Below, piece by piece: positions 1 to 11,720 of a stretch of DNA of 64,000 nt (positions are counted from its first letter, which is position 1; each line of letters starts with the position of its first letter). The notes under the pieces are model-generated. The model saw only the letters and a program-made list of their open reading frames with translations, searched no databases and had not been told where the DNA came from. Source of the DNA: Urechis unicinctus (lineage: Eukaryota > Annelida > Polychaeta > Xenopneusta > Urechidae); the NCBI GenBank assembly GCA_034190875.2, contig CM067349.1:25683142-25747141 (forward strand), written 5' to 3'. A program made the position numbers and the translations under genes.

Positions 1-1000
1 TAGTTTCAGAGACATCTTTGGCATGGCTCTATGAAATGTTGTCATCAGTGGCTATTGTCATCATCCTCAACGCCAATTCAACCAAGCCAAATTGGCAAAA
101 TGACACCGCAACACCCCTTGCCCACGCATTACGTTTGACCGCTACTAGGGTCAACGATTTCGAGTTCAAGACAAAAGATAGCGTTTAAACTGTTAAATGG
201 GGTCAAAGGATACTGGTCAATCGCCTCTGAATTTCTCGCCAGAAATTACCAACTGCTTTGATGATGATACTTTTCGGCTAATTCAAGCCGCTTTTAAACG
301 CATTGATCGCGCGCTCCTCAACTCGGCTGTCAGGCGCAGGCTTCTCGACACACAATCGTCAACACCGCACAACGTATCACACAGTACGGGAAATTGCGTA
401 CAGTGCACATAGACGTACAGTGCACACATCCAAGAGTACGTTAGCAAATCGTCAGCTTTCTTTGTATTACCATAACGCCTCATACAACCGCATAAAAAAT
501 ACGTCACGATCGTGGATGATCAGCTTGCAGACACTAGCATCGATGCCTCAGCAGGCTCTACTGGAGCCGCAGCGACAACGATCGCTTATGCCTCACGCTT
601 CCCCTTGCATGCTCTCCTGCAATGCGACGAATGGTCAAGCGCCGCCAACCTCTATAACAATTATGCAAGGCAAATTCTTCCAAATATTCTCGGCACCCTT
701 TTGCGCCATCGCACCAACCCGGTTCAAGACGCGGTGATCCGTCTCATTTTATGTGTATTGTTGTATAAACTCTATATTTAGCCCTGGAACTGCTAATCGG
801 TATTGTTTAAACGTTTTGATTGTTTCCAATTTAGTCCTTGTGCGTGTGATACAACTGTGCAGTGGTTCTTTCTTATAGTCATAAAATTTTTGATTACTCT
901 CAAATCCATGAGCCGTTTTTAGGATTTTTTTTGTTTTATATTAGTGTCCTTGACCAGCCGAAGTACCAACAGTCTACCCGAACGTGTCAAAATGATATAT
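1..1000. other. Unassigned DNA, no supported gene
   Basis: Short open frames exist (for example about 303-737 and 512-781 on the plus strand), but they overlap one another in different frames. None shows a domain I recognise and none has convincing splice or start context. They could be a decayed repeat. I assign nothing here. Confidence 0.4.
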
Positions 1001-1320
1001 TTATATTGTTTCAACTAAATATGAATTACAGTTTGTATATGGAGATTTCTTATTACAGATGAATAAGGTCGGCTGGTCAAAGCCACCACATGTTTTGGAT
1101 ATTAGCTCACTCGGTCAAATCAGAGTAACTGGCCAGATGCAACAGATTATATACGGATGCAGCGATTAGTTCGGCAGTATAAGGCTCACGTGAGCGTGTT
1201 CATGATAGCGATTGGTCATAATTACTGTCCAATTAAATCACTTTCGGATTTAACATGTGTCATCTGTAATAAGATATCTCCATATGCAAAATGTAATTTA
1301 TGTTAAGTTACAACTATATA
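1001..1320. repeat. MITE-like element with long inverted arms
   Basis: About 60 bp at 1001-1061 reappears inverted at 1261-1320 with only scattered mismatches (core TCTTATTACAGATG on the left, CATCTGTAATAAGA on the right). The arms enclose about 200 bp with no open frame. A shorter inverted match (GACCAGCCGA near 948, TCGGCTGGTC near 1068) lies at the left edge. This is the shape of a small non-autonomous DNA transposon or foldback element. I could not define a clean target duplication, so the family and exact ends are open. The LTR element at 1344 inserted just beyond its right arm. Confidence 0.5.
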
Positions 1321-1343
1321 TATGTAGCATTATGGACACCGGG

Positions 1344-1440
1344 TGTTACGATATCGTTTGTGCACCCACCGGATGGAATGACCTTGACCTTGTAATAAAG
1401 TTGCTTCCTGTTTGACACATCATGGCGTTGGTTGTTTACA
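1344..1440 (+). repeat. Left LTR (97 bp)
   Basis: It starts TGTTACG and ends TTTACA, and matches 5789-5885 without a visible difference. It contains AATAAA at about 1394 as a possible poly(A) signal. At 97 bp it is unusually short but within what is known for Mag-type elements. Confidence 0.93.
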
Positions 1441-1453
1441 TGGTGTCAGAAGT
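1441..1453 (+). other. Primer-binding site, tRNA-Leu type
   Basis: TGGTGTCAGAAGT follows the left LTR with no gap. It resembles the complement of a tRNA-Leu 3' end, a primer used by several Ty3/gypsy lineages. The match is from memory. Confidence 0.7.
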
Positions 1454-1647
1454 AAAAATCGAGTGAAATCATCCTTGGTAATAGGCATCGGCGTGCAATG
1501 GATGTGGAATTCGGAAGACCAGACACTCTACTTGCCAGTCATTTGCTTCGATTGTGTTGTCAAGTTGATATTTCGACTGTGTGGCCTATCGTAAGTAGTG
1601 TCTGTCACGCTTCTTCGGATTGACTGTGTAGTGATCCTTGTATCACA

Positions 1648-4600
1648 ATGGCCGGGCTTAGTGCGTTCAAAGCACCCAGAGAGTTAGACTTTACTGGTAA
1701 TGTGTCTCAGAACTGGAATAAATTTCAAAATGCATTTAATATTTTCATGTGTGCCAGTGGGCTAGATGAAAAGCCTGACAAGAGGAAAGTGATGTGTTTG
1801 TTGAATGTTGCTGGCTCACGAGCAATGGCTGTGTATGAGTCGTTCCAGTTTGCCCGTGCTGAAGATAAGTTTGATCTCGCAATTGTGTTGGCCAAGTTTG
1901 AAGCACACTGTATCCCTAAAGTGAATGAGTTGCTGGAAAGGGAGCGATTTTTCATCCGCATGCAGCAGACCGGTGAATCGGGGACGCAAGTCGTCAGCGC
2001 ACTCCGAAAGTTAGCCGAGACATGTAACTTTGGTGCTGTGGAGGACTCATTAATACGTGATCAGTTGGTGTTCGGTATGTTGCCAGATGAGAAATTGCGT
2101 GACAAACTCTATGAGGAGGATGACCTGACTCTGGAGAAGGCGTTGAAGATGTTCTCAACCCATGAAATACGGACGAAGCTACAGGAGCCGGAGAAAGCTG
2201 TTGAAGCCGTGAGTGATGGACATGGGCACTCAAATAACCGAGGACATGGCCAGGGTTACCGTGGTCGTGGTAGAGGCCGTGGTCGTGGAAAAGGTGCTGC
2301 GCATGGTGCAAGCCATGAGTCAAGCGTGAAAAAGGCATGTGGCAAGTGTGGACACAAGAAACATTTACAGAACGGATGTCCTGCGGAGATGGTGCTGTGT
2401 CGGAAGTGTGGCCGTAAAGGACATTACGCGAAAATGTGTCACACCAAACGGGCACACCAGGTTCAAGTAGATAACGATGAAGACAGTGACAGTTTGTTTG
2501 TCGACAGTATCGGCAATACATCATGTGGTGTGAATCAGGTGTCACAAAAGAAGGACTGGCGTGTGTCTGTAGAGGTGGAGGACAGTGAAAAGGTAGTGTT
2601 CAAATTAGACACTGGTAGTGAAGTGAACACAATTCCATGTGATTTTCTTGCCAAAAAGTTTCTGCATGTCAAGGTAGAGCCGTGTGGTGCGCGGCTAGTT
2701 GGTTATTTTGGCAAAACAGTAAAACCTGAAGGTCAAGCTAAATTGCAAGTCTGCTTTAGAAGCAAGTACTATGTAATAGATGTTATGGTCATCAAAGGTA
2801 GTGCATGTCCGATTTTAGGTCTGGATGCATGTGTTGAGCTAGGTTTGCTCAAGAAAACGTGTCAGGTGTCAAGAGAAGCGAACACAAGTGCAGAAATTCT
2901 TGATGAGTCCAAGTACAAAATGGTGTTCAGTGGGCTAGGGTGTATAAAGGGTGTTGCATATGATGCAAAGATGAAACCTGAGGTGAAGCCGGTTGTTAAC
3001 CCCCCACGTAAAGTACCACATGCAATGCTTAAACCCCTCAAGCGATCCCTTGACAAACTAGTGGATCAAGCAATTATTGAGCCTGTCACAGAACCAACTG
3101 AGTGGGTGAACTCGTTGGTGGTTATCGAGAAAAAGAGTGGTGAGTTGCGTTTGTGTATCGACCCCAGACAGTTGAATGAGGGTATCATGCGTGAACACTA
3201 CCCTATGCGCACAGTCGAGGATGTTGCTGTCTGTCTTGCCGGTAAGTCAGTGTTCTCTGTCTTGGATGCAGGTCAAGCATTCTATCAGATACCGGTGACA
3301 GAAGCGACGGCCAAGTTGTTGACATTCAACTCCCCGTATGGGAGATATAAGTTTCTGCGAATGCCATTTGGTATTTCGTCTGCCCCTGAAGTCTGGGAGC
3401 GGACGATCACTACACTGTTTTCTGGCATCGAGGGTGTCGAGATTGTGCGTGATGATATATTGATTGCTGCTGCCAAAAGAGCACAGCATGATGTGATTCT
3501 GAGAAACGTTCTAGACAGAGCTCTTGAGTGTGGGTTGGGCTTGAACAAAGCCAAGTGCAAAATTGCTGTTAATTCAGTTGTGTACCAGGGTCACATTTTC
3601 TCCGAGGAGGGTGTGTGTATTGATCCTGAATAGGTGAGAGCGATCACGAGTTTTAAGGAACCTGAGAATGTTGATGAGCTCACTAGGTGGCTTGGAATGG
3701 TGACATATGTTGGAAAATTCATTCCAAAGTTGTCTGAGAAGGCCGCACCGTTGCGGACCCTTCAGTGTGCCACAACAGCATGGCACTGGGATAAGCCCCA
3801 GCAAGATGCATTTGAGCAGTTGAAGAGGGATGTAGTGAAAACCCCTGTACTCAGCTATTATAGCTTGAGTGAGCCAGTTACGGTGTCAGTGGATGCTTCG
3901 GCGTATGGGTTAGGTGCGTGTCTGTTACAGAACGAAAAGCCGGTGGCTTATGTCTCGCGTGGGTTGACATCGTGTGAAAAGAACTATGGTCAGATTGAGA
4001 AAGAGATGTTGGCTATCACGTGGGGTTGTACAAAATTTCACGATTACATTTATGGTAGACAAGATGTGACAGTTGAGACCGACCATAAGCCACAAGAAGC
4101 GTTGTACCGTAAACCCCTGAGTGCAGCTCCGCCACGCATACAGCGGATGATGTTAAAGCTGCAAAAGTACGTTTTGAAGGTAGTCTGGAAGAAAGGCAAG
4201 GAACTCGTCATCGCAGACACTCTAAGTCGTGCACCAGTGACGTCTCTAGATGAGCCAAGTGATCTAGATGAATATGAGGTGCATACGGTTTCACATCTAC
4301 CAATCAGTGATGTCAGGTTAGCTGAGTTGAAAGACTGAAACCGATGGGGATATGTCATTACAAATGGTAATTAAGTTTGTCAACCAGGGGTGGCCAAGCG
4401 TGAAAGATTTCATCCCAAACCAATGTAGACCTTACTGGTGTGTCAGAGATGAACTGTACGTGTCAGAAGGTTTGTGCTAAGAGGCGAGAGAGTAGTTGTT
4501 CCTGTGTCGATGAGAACTGCAATGTTGCAGCAAATTCACAGAAGCCACCTAGGCGTTGAAAAGTGTAAGAAAAGAGCTAAAGATATTTTCTTTTGGCCTG

Positions 4601-5640
4601 GGATGACAGCTGAAATCACCGAACTGTGTTAGAGATGCAGCGTGTGTGCTGAAACAAAGTGTAACAACAGGAAAGAACCTATGATTACCAGTCAGATGCC
4701 GGACAGGCCGTGGCAGAAAGTAGCAACTGATATGTTCTATTTTGATGGAACAACGTATGTATTAGTTGCTGATTACTATTCCAAATTTGTGGAATTTGCG
4801 AAGCTGTCCCAAGATGCTACAAGTGCCAGTGTTATCAGATTTATGAAAGATCAGTTTGCTAGGTATGGCATACCAGAGCAAGTAGTATCCGACAATGGTC
4901 CACAGTATTCTTGTAAAGAATTCACTGATTTAGCCAAGCAATACGGGTTTGTGCATGTGACTTCATCGCCCTATTACCCGCAAAGTAATGGGTTCGCGGA
5001 AAGCCAGGTCAAAATTGTGAAAAGAATGCTGAAAAAGTGTCGCATTGATAAGAGCGATGTAGCCCTAGCAGTGCTGGAGTGGCGCAACACGCCAATAGAT
5101 GGACTTCATGCGTCACCTGCGCAAATTCGTAGGCTGCGTTCAACAGTGCCGACTACGTCGAAACAGCTTCGACCAAAACCCATTATGGTCAAGCTCACTA
5201 CTGCTCTGGAAGAGAAGGCAGCAAAGTATAAGGCTCAGTATGACAAAATGGCATTGTCCAAAGAACGAGAACAACTGAGTCTAGGAGAGAAAGTGAGGAT
5301 TAACACCTCAGAAGGCTGGTTACCAGCAAAGGTGACCAAAGTAGGGCCTGAGCCTAGGTCATATGTTGTTGCTAGGAATGGGCATGATTACCGTAGAAAT
5401 CGAAAAGATCTGCATACAACTATCGATCAAAGTGTAACGAGTGCAAGCGTGCCTGAAAAGGTGTTTGACAAAGGTGTAGAAAGTACTCAGCCAGAAACAG
5501 CTGATGTGGCTAAAAAGAGTGAAAATCAAACTGTGCCAACAACTGAAAAACATGGTAATGCTGAACTAAGCCAGCCTGATGGTTCAAAGGTGTTTACTCG
5601 GAGTGGTAGAGAGGTGATCAAACCTCGGCGTTTCAGATAA
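1648..5640 (+). pseudogene. gag-pol region of the Ty3/gypsy element (fossil)
   Basis: The region opens with a gag-like protein start (MAGLSAFKAPRELDF). A Gly/Arg-rich stretch and two zinc knuckles of the CX2CX4HX4C kind follow, then protease, reverse transcriptase, RNase H and integrase in the usual Ty3/gypsy order. The integrase end carries a basic tail with a YRRNRK-like motif typical of Mag elements. No envelope-like frame is seen. The region is mostly readable with about two or three breaks, so no complete polyprotein is expected from this copy. Confidence 0.85.
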
Positions 5641-5774
5641 GATGTCGATGAATATCCTGTTAAAGATTTAAAGTGATTCAGTTGATTGTACATCAAGGAA
5701 TGTATGTTTTAAGTGCTTAAGATTTTTTAGTTAAGTCAAGGTTGAAGTAGTTTTGGATTCAGAGATTTCCTGTC

Positions 5775-5788
5775 TTAAAAAAGGGAGA
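5775..5788 (+). other. Polypurine tract
   Basis: A purine-rich run (AAAAAAGGGAGA) ends immediately before the right LTR. This is the expected position for the plus-strand primer of an LTR element. Confidence 0.8.
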
Positions 5789-5885
5789 TGTTACGATATC
5801 GTTTGTGCACCCACCGGATGGAATGACCTTGACCTTGTAATAAAGTTGCTTCCTGTTTGACACATCATGGCGTTGGTTGTTTACA
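5789..5885 (+). repeat. Right LTR (97 bp)
   Basis: Identical by eye to 1344-1440. The target duplication copy CCGGG follows at 5886-5890. Confidence 0.93.
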
Positions 5886-5894
5886 CCGGGGATG

Positions 5895-6290
5895 TGTGTA
5901 GCACTGATCCAGATGTAACGCTCAATGCATCAAGGCAATAATTTTGCTAGCTAGATCATTACAGTGGATTAAATGGATGCCTCCCATTTCCCGTACAGAT
6001 GAAACAGCTGTCATGTTGTCCATCTACAGCTGTATGTGTAAATTGCGAATATTGTGGCACACAGCCTTCAGTCCTTGAAGAGCTGCTTTAAGTTCCAAAA
6101 CGTTGATAAATTTGTTGTTTTTCACCAGCTACCTATCTAGTTGAATTATCTTTAACTATGTTAGCACCCCTTACTAACAGAGATTCATCCGTCTGTAGAA
6201 GTAAGTCAGCATTCCCATGAGAGATGGCAACAGGAAATTTGACAGCATTATCAGTCCACCAAGTATCCTGATTGTCTAAGTTTAGAAAAT
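5895..6290 (-). mobile_element. Old DIRS-like retroelement fragment (RNase H part)
   Basis: Read on the minus strand, the stretch gives the run LELKAALQGLKAV, a later MDN and a GG motif. This resembles the RNase H-like segment that precedes the tyrosine recombinase in DIRS-type retroelements. It is a short, heavily broken fossil with no ends visible. It lies just outside the target duplication of the neighbouring LTR element, so it was already part of the locus when that element arrived. Family assignment is from motif memory only. Confidence 0.45.
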
Positions 6291-6299
6291 GCAGGTTTC

Positions 6300-7490
6300 A
6301 TTTGTTCAGTTAGACTCAACGGTAAGCTTAAACCGTTCGGCAATCAAGTATGCTGAAAAAGTCGAGTTCCAATTCTACACGATGCATCATTGTAGTTTCA
6401 AAGCGTCGTTAGGGTTGGGGCTATCAGCAGACATGGTTTACATTCGATACATAGACACAGGATTCATTGCGCATTGATATGGCTTCATCTTCACCGACGT
6501 CATCGCCTAGTTACCGTAATCTCGAAAGGCGACACGCCCTTACAGAAATTCACGATCGTGACAAAATGACGTGGTCATTTAGTGTAATTTTCGATGCTAA
6601 AAGGCTATTTTCTCTTTCATGTACGTGAGCTGCGATGCTTATGCTAATTTTCTGGTGTCATTTCGTACAGCACGGCGCATTTTTGCCCAATGCCTGTCAA
6701 AAATGCAATTTACACAATGTCGCTTCAGACTCCTTTGTATAAGATCAGCGGAAGCTAATTGGCTAATATGGAGTGAAATTTTAAACGTGATTGAAGACAT
6801 GCAGGTGGAATAAAATTAATATTGACATCAACTTGCACCCGACCCATAAATTGATCATAGTATTTTAAACAGATGACCACCAGAGCGTGTTTATATGGTG
6901 CCACTAAAGGTAAAAATGGAAAAAACAATAACAAAACACGCTATGACTGCTTCAGGAACGATATTGAAATAAACATAAAAAACTTCATTGATGGATGATA
7001 ATAATGTGAAAAGATTATAAAAATCCTCCAATAAACTCAAGGACCTTTTACATCAAGGCGCTCGTACAATTCTGATAGACTCTGATCACAGAAGTGGCTA
7101 TCCCGTAGCAGAATCGGATCAGTCCAATCTACGAGAACGTGTTTATCATTAGCGGTACTGAAAGGCCTGACCGTAGTTCCGCCATCCTGTGTTAAAGATT
7201 GTCACTTTGCTTTTCTTTCTGATAAGTCTCACACGCCGTTCAGTCGGATACCTCATACTGGCTCATGAATCGCATGCATCAAATCGCTAATATAAACAAA
7301 AGCAAAAGATACCTTCAATTGGGGAATTATATAATTATCATATTCAAGAAGCAAAACATCCTTTTCAACACAAAGGCAATATTGGTCAGAGCCATACAAA
7401 TCGGTGTGGGGATCTTTTTGTTCAGGCCCTAAAGATAAGTTCTTATAGCTAATCAGGCCCTAAAGATGAGGCCTTATTGCTTGTCCATGC
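6300..7490. other. No recognisable gene
   Basis: Only short frames (about 60 codons) occur and none shows a domain. The sequence is unique within this window as far as I can see. Confidence 0.4.
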
Positions 7491-7497
7491 CTAAAGT

Positions 7498-7700
7498 TAA
7501 AGTCTTCCAACGGAAAGTTCGACGACAAACAATACGGAATCAACAAGATGCGACAGCATTTTGATATGCATTTCAGCAACCGGGACTGTGATTGCGGCTT
7601 GCTTACATATTATAAGATTGTTGTTGTTAAGGCACCGTATGTGCCGCAGAGGTTAAGGTAGATGGCAGCGAAGGGAGCCGGTAATGCGCACAATTTCACA
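7498..7700 (+). repeat. Diverged fragment of the 1-kb retroposon-like repeat
   Basis: The run from GTCTTCCAACGG through ...TTAAGGCACCGTATGTGCCGC to GGTAATGCGCAC aligns with the head of the better copy at 62998-63972. It is considerably more diverged than the two large copies, so this is an older insertion of the same family. Confidence 0.6.
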
Positions 7701-9110
7701 TAGATGTCACTGCAGCCGCTTATGCAATTCACACGTTGATCGCTGTGACCTTGAACATCTAGCCATTAGAAAGTGTTAAATGAGATATCGACAGCAAATA
7801 CAATTAGGATTACCGCAGCTTGCCAAACCTAGTTCCCAAACACCGAACCACCTCATCATTCTATAAATAGCGGAAAGTTACTTCAAGGTCAACAACGATG
7901 AAGCACGTCCTAGTACTGCGTAATTAGTTTTTATTGTGTCAAAATGGGTGAGAGCTCAGGTCGTTATTTAGAATTAGCAACTACAATAATAGCCATTTTT
8001 TCAATGACTGGTTGACACTGTGACATTGAAAAGTATTTCAAGGTCAACCATACTACATCTGTTGTCAATGTTGTCACGAAAGCTTTAGTCGTTATAAAGT
8101 AATAGCAAATAAAAAAAAATCAATCTTGACAATGATTTAAAAATAAGGTCAAGGTCATTTTGAAGCCATTATTGTGAAGTAATCTTGGTCAGAATTGCGT
8201 TGTTAACAAACTGAACGAAAAAAACACTGACAAAAACAATATAGCTGGAAGCCATGATAACGACCTTTCTCGGAATCGTTTGCACGAGGCTGGTTAGATT
8301 ATTTCATATACAATGGCGTCTTGCACTCTTGAATAACACGAGTCAGATGTATATGGACTCCAATTGCAGAATCGTGCAAGCGTATGCCTCTATTGCAATA
8401 GGTACATTTGTATATTACCAGATACGATGAGGGTTCGGTTATGTAGGCTTCTGCTACAGTTATATCAGATGAAGTGAAAAATTCGCGATATATTTTGGAA
8501 TTGATAAATTACTTATACATGGGTACAGTAGGATTCCTACTAAAACAACCTATGTTAGCCTATGGTGTCGATAAATATTACTTAGTTACAATTTCAACAA
8601 AGAGTCAGCGGTTCTATGTATTTTTGAACGAGTGTAGCTTCCCCGCCTTAACATTCCGCCGGAAAATTAATAAAGCCTTCAATTCAAGTGAAGGGTTGCA
8701 CAACGATATGACATTGTACCACGAAACACTAATCCACCTGTGTGAGAATACCAGACTAGGAACGGGGAAAACCACACCCTACTGAAACCCTCCCACTCTT
8801 ACCCTCACCCCCGGGCCCTCACCGCGCGCGCGAGAGAGGCTCGTTCTTGCTGGCCACACCCTTAGTGGCCGCCTCAGCACATAGATAGCAGGTCGATGCG
8901 CAAAGACCAGGTGCGCATTTGTCTGCAAGACAGCATAAACGACTGCTGAAGGTGAGCAGGCATTGAATAATATCCATCCCAGATCATCATCCATCTTAGT
9001 CGTGCGGTATTACTTATCCATTACTCGCACTTGAAGTCATATGAAGTTTGCCGACACGTTTATCCATTATGTCTGATTTCGAGGCCCCTAGGAATATGTC
9101 GAAGCTGAGT
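7700..9110. other. No recognisable gene; GC-rich patch near 8.8 kb
   Basis: No domain-bearing frame is visible. A 103-codon frame at 8474-8785 has no recognisable feature. A short GC-rich, CpG-dense patch (8800-8840, with CGCGCGCG) sits about 300 bp before the open frame at 9.2 kb. It could be promoter-proximal, but nothing else supports that. Confidence 0.3.
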
Positions 9111-9237
9111 ATAGCAGCTGTGGCGAAAATCAAAACAACTTGTCGTGGGAGTCTCGACAGGGATACTAAAGAGCCTGATCAGAGAGAGTATTGCCAACCA
9201 GGAATCAGGCAGAGCTGTAACTGATACAGATAGCAAC

Positions 9238-9885
9238 ATGCGCTCGAAAATAGCCTCTCCTCATGAAGGTGAAGTTGAAGAGGGAGCGGATGTCGCGAAA
9301 GCGCCGGAAGTAGACGACACTTGTCTCTCTGCTCACGGAGAAAATGAGCCTATTCCAACTGAAAACAAACTGAAAAAAGTGGCTGGGCATGTTGGAGCCA
9401 AGATACAAATTTTAAAAACTATGAATGAAAGCAGCGAGGATCAAACACAAATTGACGGAAGGGGGGCGAAATCTGTGAGTATTTTGGAAGCCGATGAGCA
9501 ACTTGAAAGCCCCGTCAACAAGGAAGAAAAAACTACGAATGAGCTGAAAAGCCCAAGTACTCGTCGCAAACCCAAGCGTCGACCAACGCCTTGGCCCATA
9601 AGAGGCAGAAGTCCATTCAAAAACAGGAATAGGGAACAAAGTCCATCAAGCCCCAGAGGTAATTCTAAGGACAATAGTCCTTGTGGTCGTGTTAAGGACT
9701 CAAGTCAGAGTCCATCAAGGCGCGGAAAAGACTGGAGTCCGTCCAGAAAAGCTGTCATGAAAGCCATTACAATCCCTCTCATGCGAATCTTTAACAGCAA
9801 CAAGGCGACGAAGGAAGTCGCTGAAGAGGAAGGGGCTGCCGAGGGAAACGCGGTGGCCGAAGCCATGGTCGCTTCGGTTGATTAG
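9238..9885 (+). CDS. Hypothetical disordered Ser/Pro/Arg-rich protein or 3' exon
   Basis: This is the longest clean frame outside transposons. It is open from 9115 to the stop at 9885, with the first in-frame ATG at 9238 (215 residues). The N-terminal half is acidic and polar. The middle is basic with repeated SP dipeptides (RSPFK, QSPSSPRG, NSPCG, QSPSRRG, WSPSR), as in phosphorylated, intrinsically disordered nuclear or cytoskeletal proteins. The C-terminus is acidic and Ala-rich. No folded domain, signal peptide or membrane helix is seen. The frame continues upstream of the ATG to just after a TATAG (9110-9114), so it could equally be a terminal exon with an acceptor there. I do not recognise the family. 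Confidence 0.45.
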   Translation: MRSKIASPHEGEVEEGADVAKAPEVDDTCLSAHGENEPIPTENKLKKVAGHVGAKIQILKTMNESSEDQTQIDGRGAKSVSILEADEQLESPVNKEEKTTNELKSPSTRRKPKRRPTPWPIRGRSPFKNRNREQSPSSPRGNSKDNSPCGRVKDSSQSPSRRGKDWSPSRKAVMKAITIPLMRIFNSNKATKEVAEEEGAAEGNAVAEAMVASVD

Positions 9886-10283
9886 CAGCAACATGTACAT
9901 CCAGGTGAATTGAAGCTCTAACACGGTGTTGTCATGTTGACGTGGGTCTTGTCATTGGTTTATTGTAAGCCGACCATTCTGACGTTGGAATGATGTAGAT
10001 GTTGGGTGGCTGGCTCTATCCCTACAACTTTTTTTGCTCTTGTGTCTTATCCCCTTCGTGTAGATGACTATGTGTCGGAAGGGGATATCACGATTCCTGG
10101 GTTTCATTGGTGATGAAATGGTATATGCAAGAAGGGAAGACTTAAACTGGTAGGATGCTAGACATGGATGGTGGCCCCATTTCATAGATGCAGCTGCCAT
10201 TACCAGTTTTAATAATATTTTCTTTATCACAAATCGAATGATGGCACGTTTCGGTAGCACAGTTGTAATAATAGCATCGTATG

Positions 10284-10515
10284 AATGGCACCGATTCGAT
10301 GGCACATATCTAATGATGACACCGTTTGAATAGCGCATATGTAATGATGGCACCGTTTGAATAGCGCATATCTAATGATGACACCGTTTGAATAGCGCAT
10401 ATGTAATGATGGCACCGTTTGAATAGCGCATATCTAATGATGACACCGTTTGAATAGCGCATATGTAATGATGGCACCGTTTGAATAGCGCATATGTAAT
10501 GATGACACCGTTTTG
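10284..10515. repeat. 31-bp minisatellite with 62-bp higher-order period
   Basis: The unit CACCGTTTGAATAGCGCATAT plus a variable tail recurs every 31 bp from about 10320 to 10506. Units alternate between GTAATGATGG and CTAATGATGA endings, giving a 62-bp super-period. More degenerate units extend the left side to about 10236. Minus-strand open frames crossing it are by-products of the repeat. Confidence 0.85.
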
Positions 10516-11720
10516 CTCGCGATGTTGTAAAGACAGCAACGTTGGATTGTTTCAATCATGAATCTTTGTTTTTATAAGCTTGGATATACTGCAAGCGACG
10601 TTTTGTTGTTCGAGCTAGTATTATGGCGAGAAAAACCGTTTCATTTAAACATGTGGCGTGCTTACGTTTTCGTTGACAGCTTTATATCTATGGTTACCGT
10701 TTTGTTCTAAGTTTTGTAGCTATGGTGGCAAGGTTTTGTTATGTGCACATTGTAATGACTTGCAGTACGGCTCCTTGTCACTTACGACCTAACGCTCTGA
10801 GTAGAACATTGTAGCTCTATTCGATTCAATCACTGTTTTGATATAGCCATGCCATTTCATTGTACCACATTCAACGAAGCATGATGCTTTCGATAGAGCT
10901 ATTTAGCGCCGTTGGTATGGCTAACATCAATATTTGCATGTCACCTAAGTGTTGGGGAATTGAAGTAAACATGACAGTTATTGTGAGCCGGCATTCACGG
11001 CATCCAAGATTCTAGGATAGTATCATTTCTTTTCTCTGTCAGTTTGTTGTAAGTGGGTTGTTTTTGATCAGTAATCAATTCTTTGACTCTAGATAACCTT
11101 TCAGATCGAACGGCCCTTCCCTGATTTGCTCTGTTCAAGTGAATATATGAAAGCGTATGATTGACATGTTGTTACGCTGTTAAAATAAAAGTTCGTGATA
11201 TTGTGCTACTTTTGAACATGTGACATGCCGCAATAATCTAGGTATGATAGTGTGTATCTTCCGGGGAGATGTCAGGTGTGTTGCTTAAATAATATTACCA
11301 GAATAGGCTTGCCACACCTGTATTGAGTAATGTTTTTACCCCTGTAGTTAATAGTCCCACCCCACGCTCGTTTATCAAACAACCGTACACGTAGGTATGT
11401 ATACCGTTTTCTTTTTTTCGTAGAATCGTTGCTAAGTCATTTGACGTGGACATCGTGTTATATAGATAAGATGATATGCTTGATATATAAAAGTCACTGG
11501 CTGTCACTAGTAACCCCCCCGCTGCTTGTTAATGATGTTCCCTAGTTGTCTTAGCGCTCTACAACAGAGCAAACTACGATACCTGTATTGCCAGTCTGGC
11601 CATACTCTTCCGCACGTATACCTAGAGCCCACACCAAAACAACTCAGCCCTTGATTTCACTACGTGAAAACTAGGATCTAACGTCATTAACCGATGATAA
11701 TGAAATATATCAATTTTTTC
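10516..11720. other. No recognisable gene
   Basis: AT-rich DNA with many short T-runs and no frame or repeat that I can name. It could include untranslated sequence of the 9.2-kb gene, since AATAAA-like motifs occur, but there is no direct evidence. Confidence 0.35.

Larger units (their letters stand above)
1344..5885 (+). mobile_element. Ty3/gypsy LTR retrotransposon, Mag/K02A2.6-like
   Basis: This is a full-length element of about 4.5 kb. It has two identical 97-bp LTRs (TGTTACG...TTTACA), a 5-bp target duplication CCGGG at 1339-1343 and 5886-5890, a primer-binding site directly after the left LTR and a purine tract directly before the right LTR. Parts in order: gag-like region with two CCHC zinc knuckles (about 1650-2450), aspartic protease with LDTGSE (about 2560-2850), reverse transcriptase (about 3000-3600), RNase H (about 3870-4250), integrase with DNG and YYPQSNG signatures (about 4500-5450). 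Very short LTRs and this domain order fit the Mag lineage. Identical LTRs mean a recent insertion. The coding part is nearly whole but interrupted by about two or three breaks, so this copy is a young fossil. Confidence 0.92.

Noticed and set aside
303-781. Overlapping plus-strand frames of 144 and 89 codons
   Set aside because: Different frames over the same DNA, no recognisable domain, no promoter or splice context.
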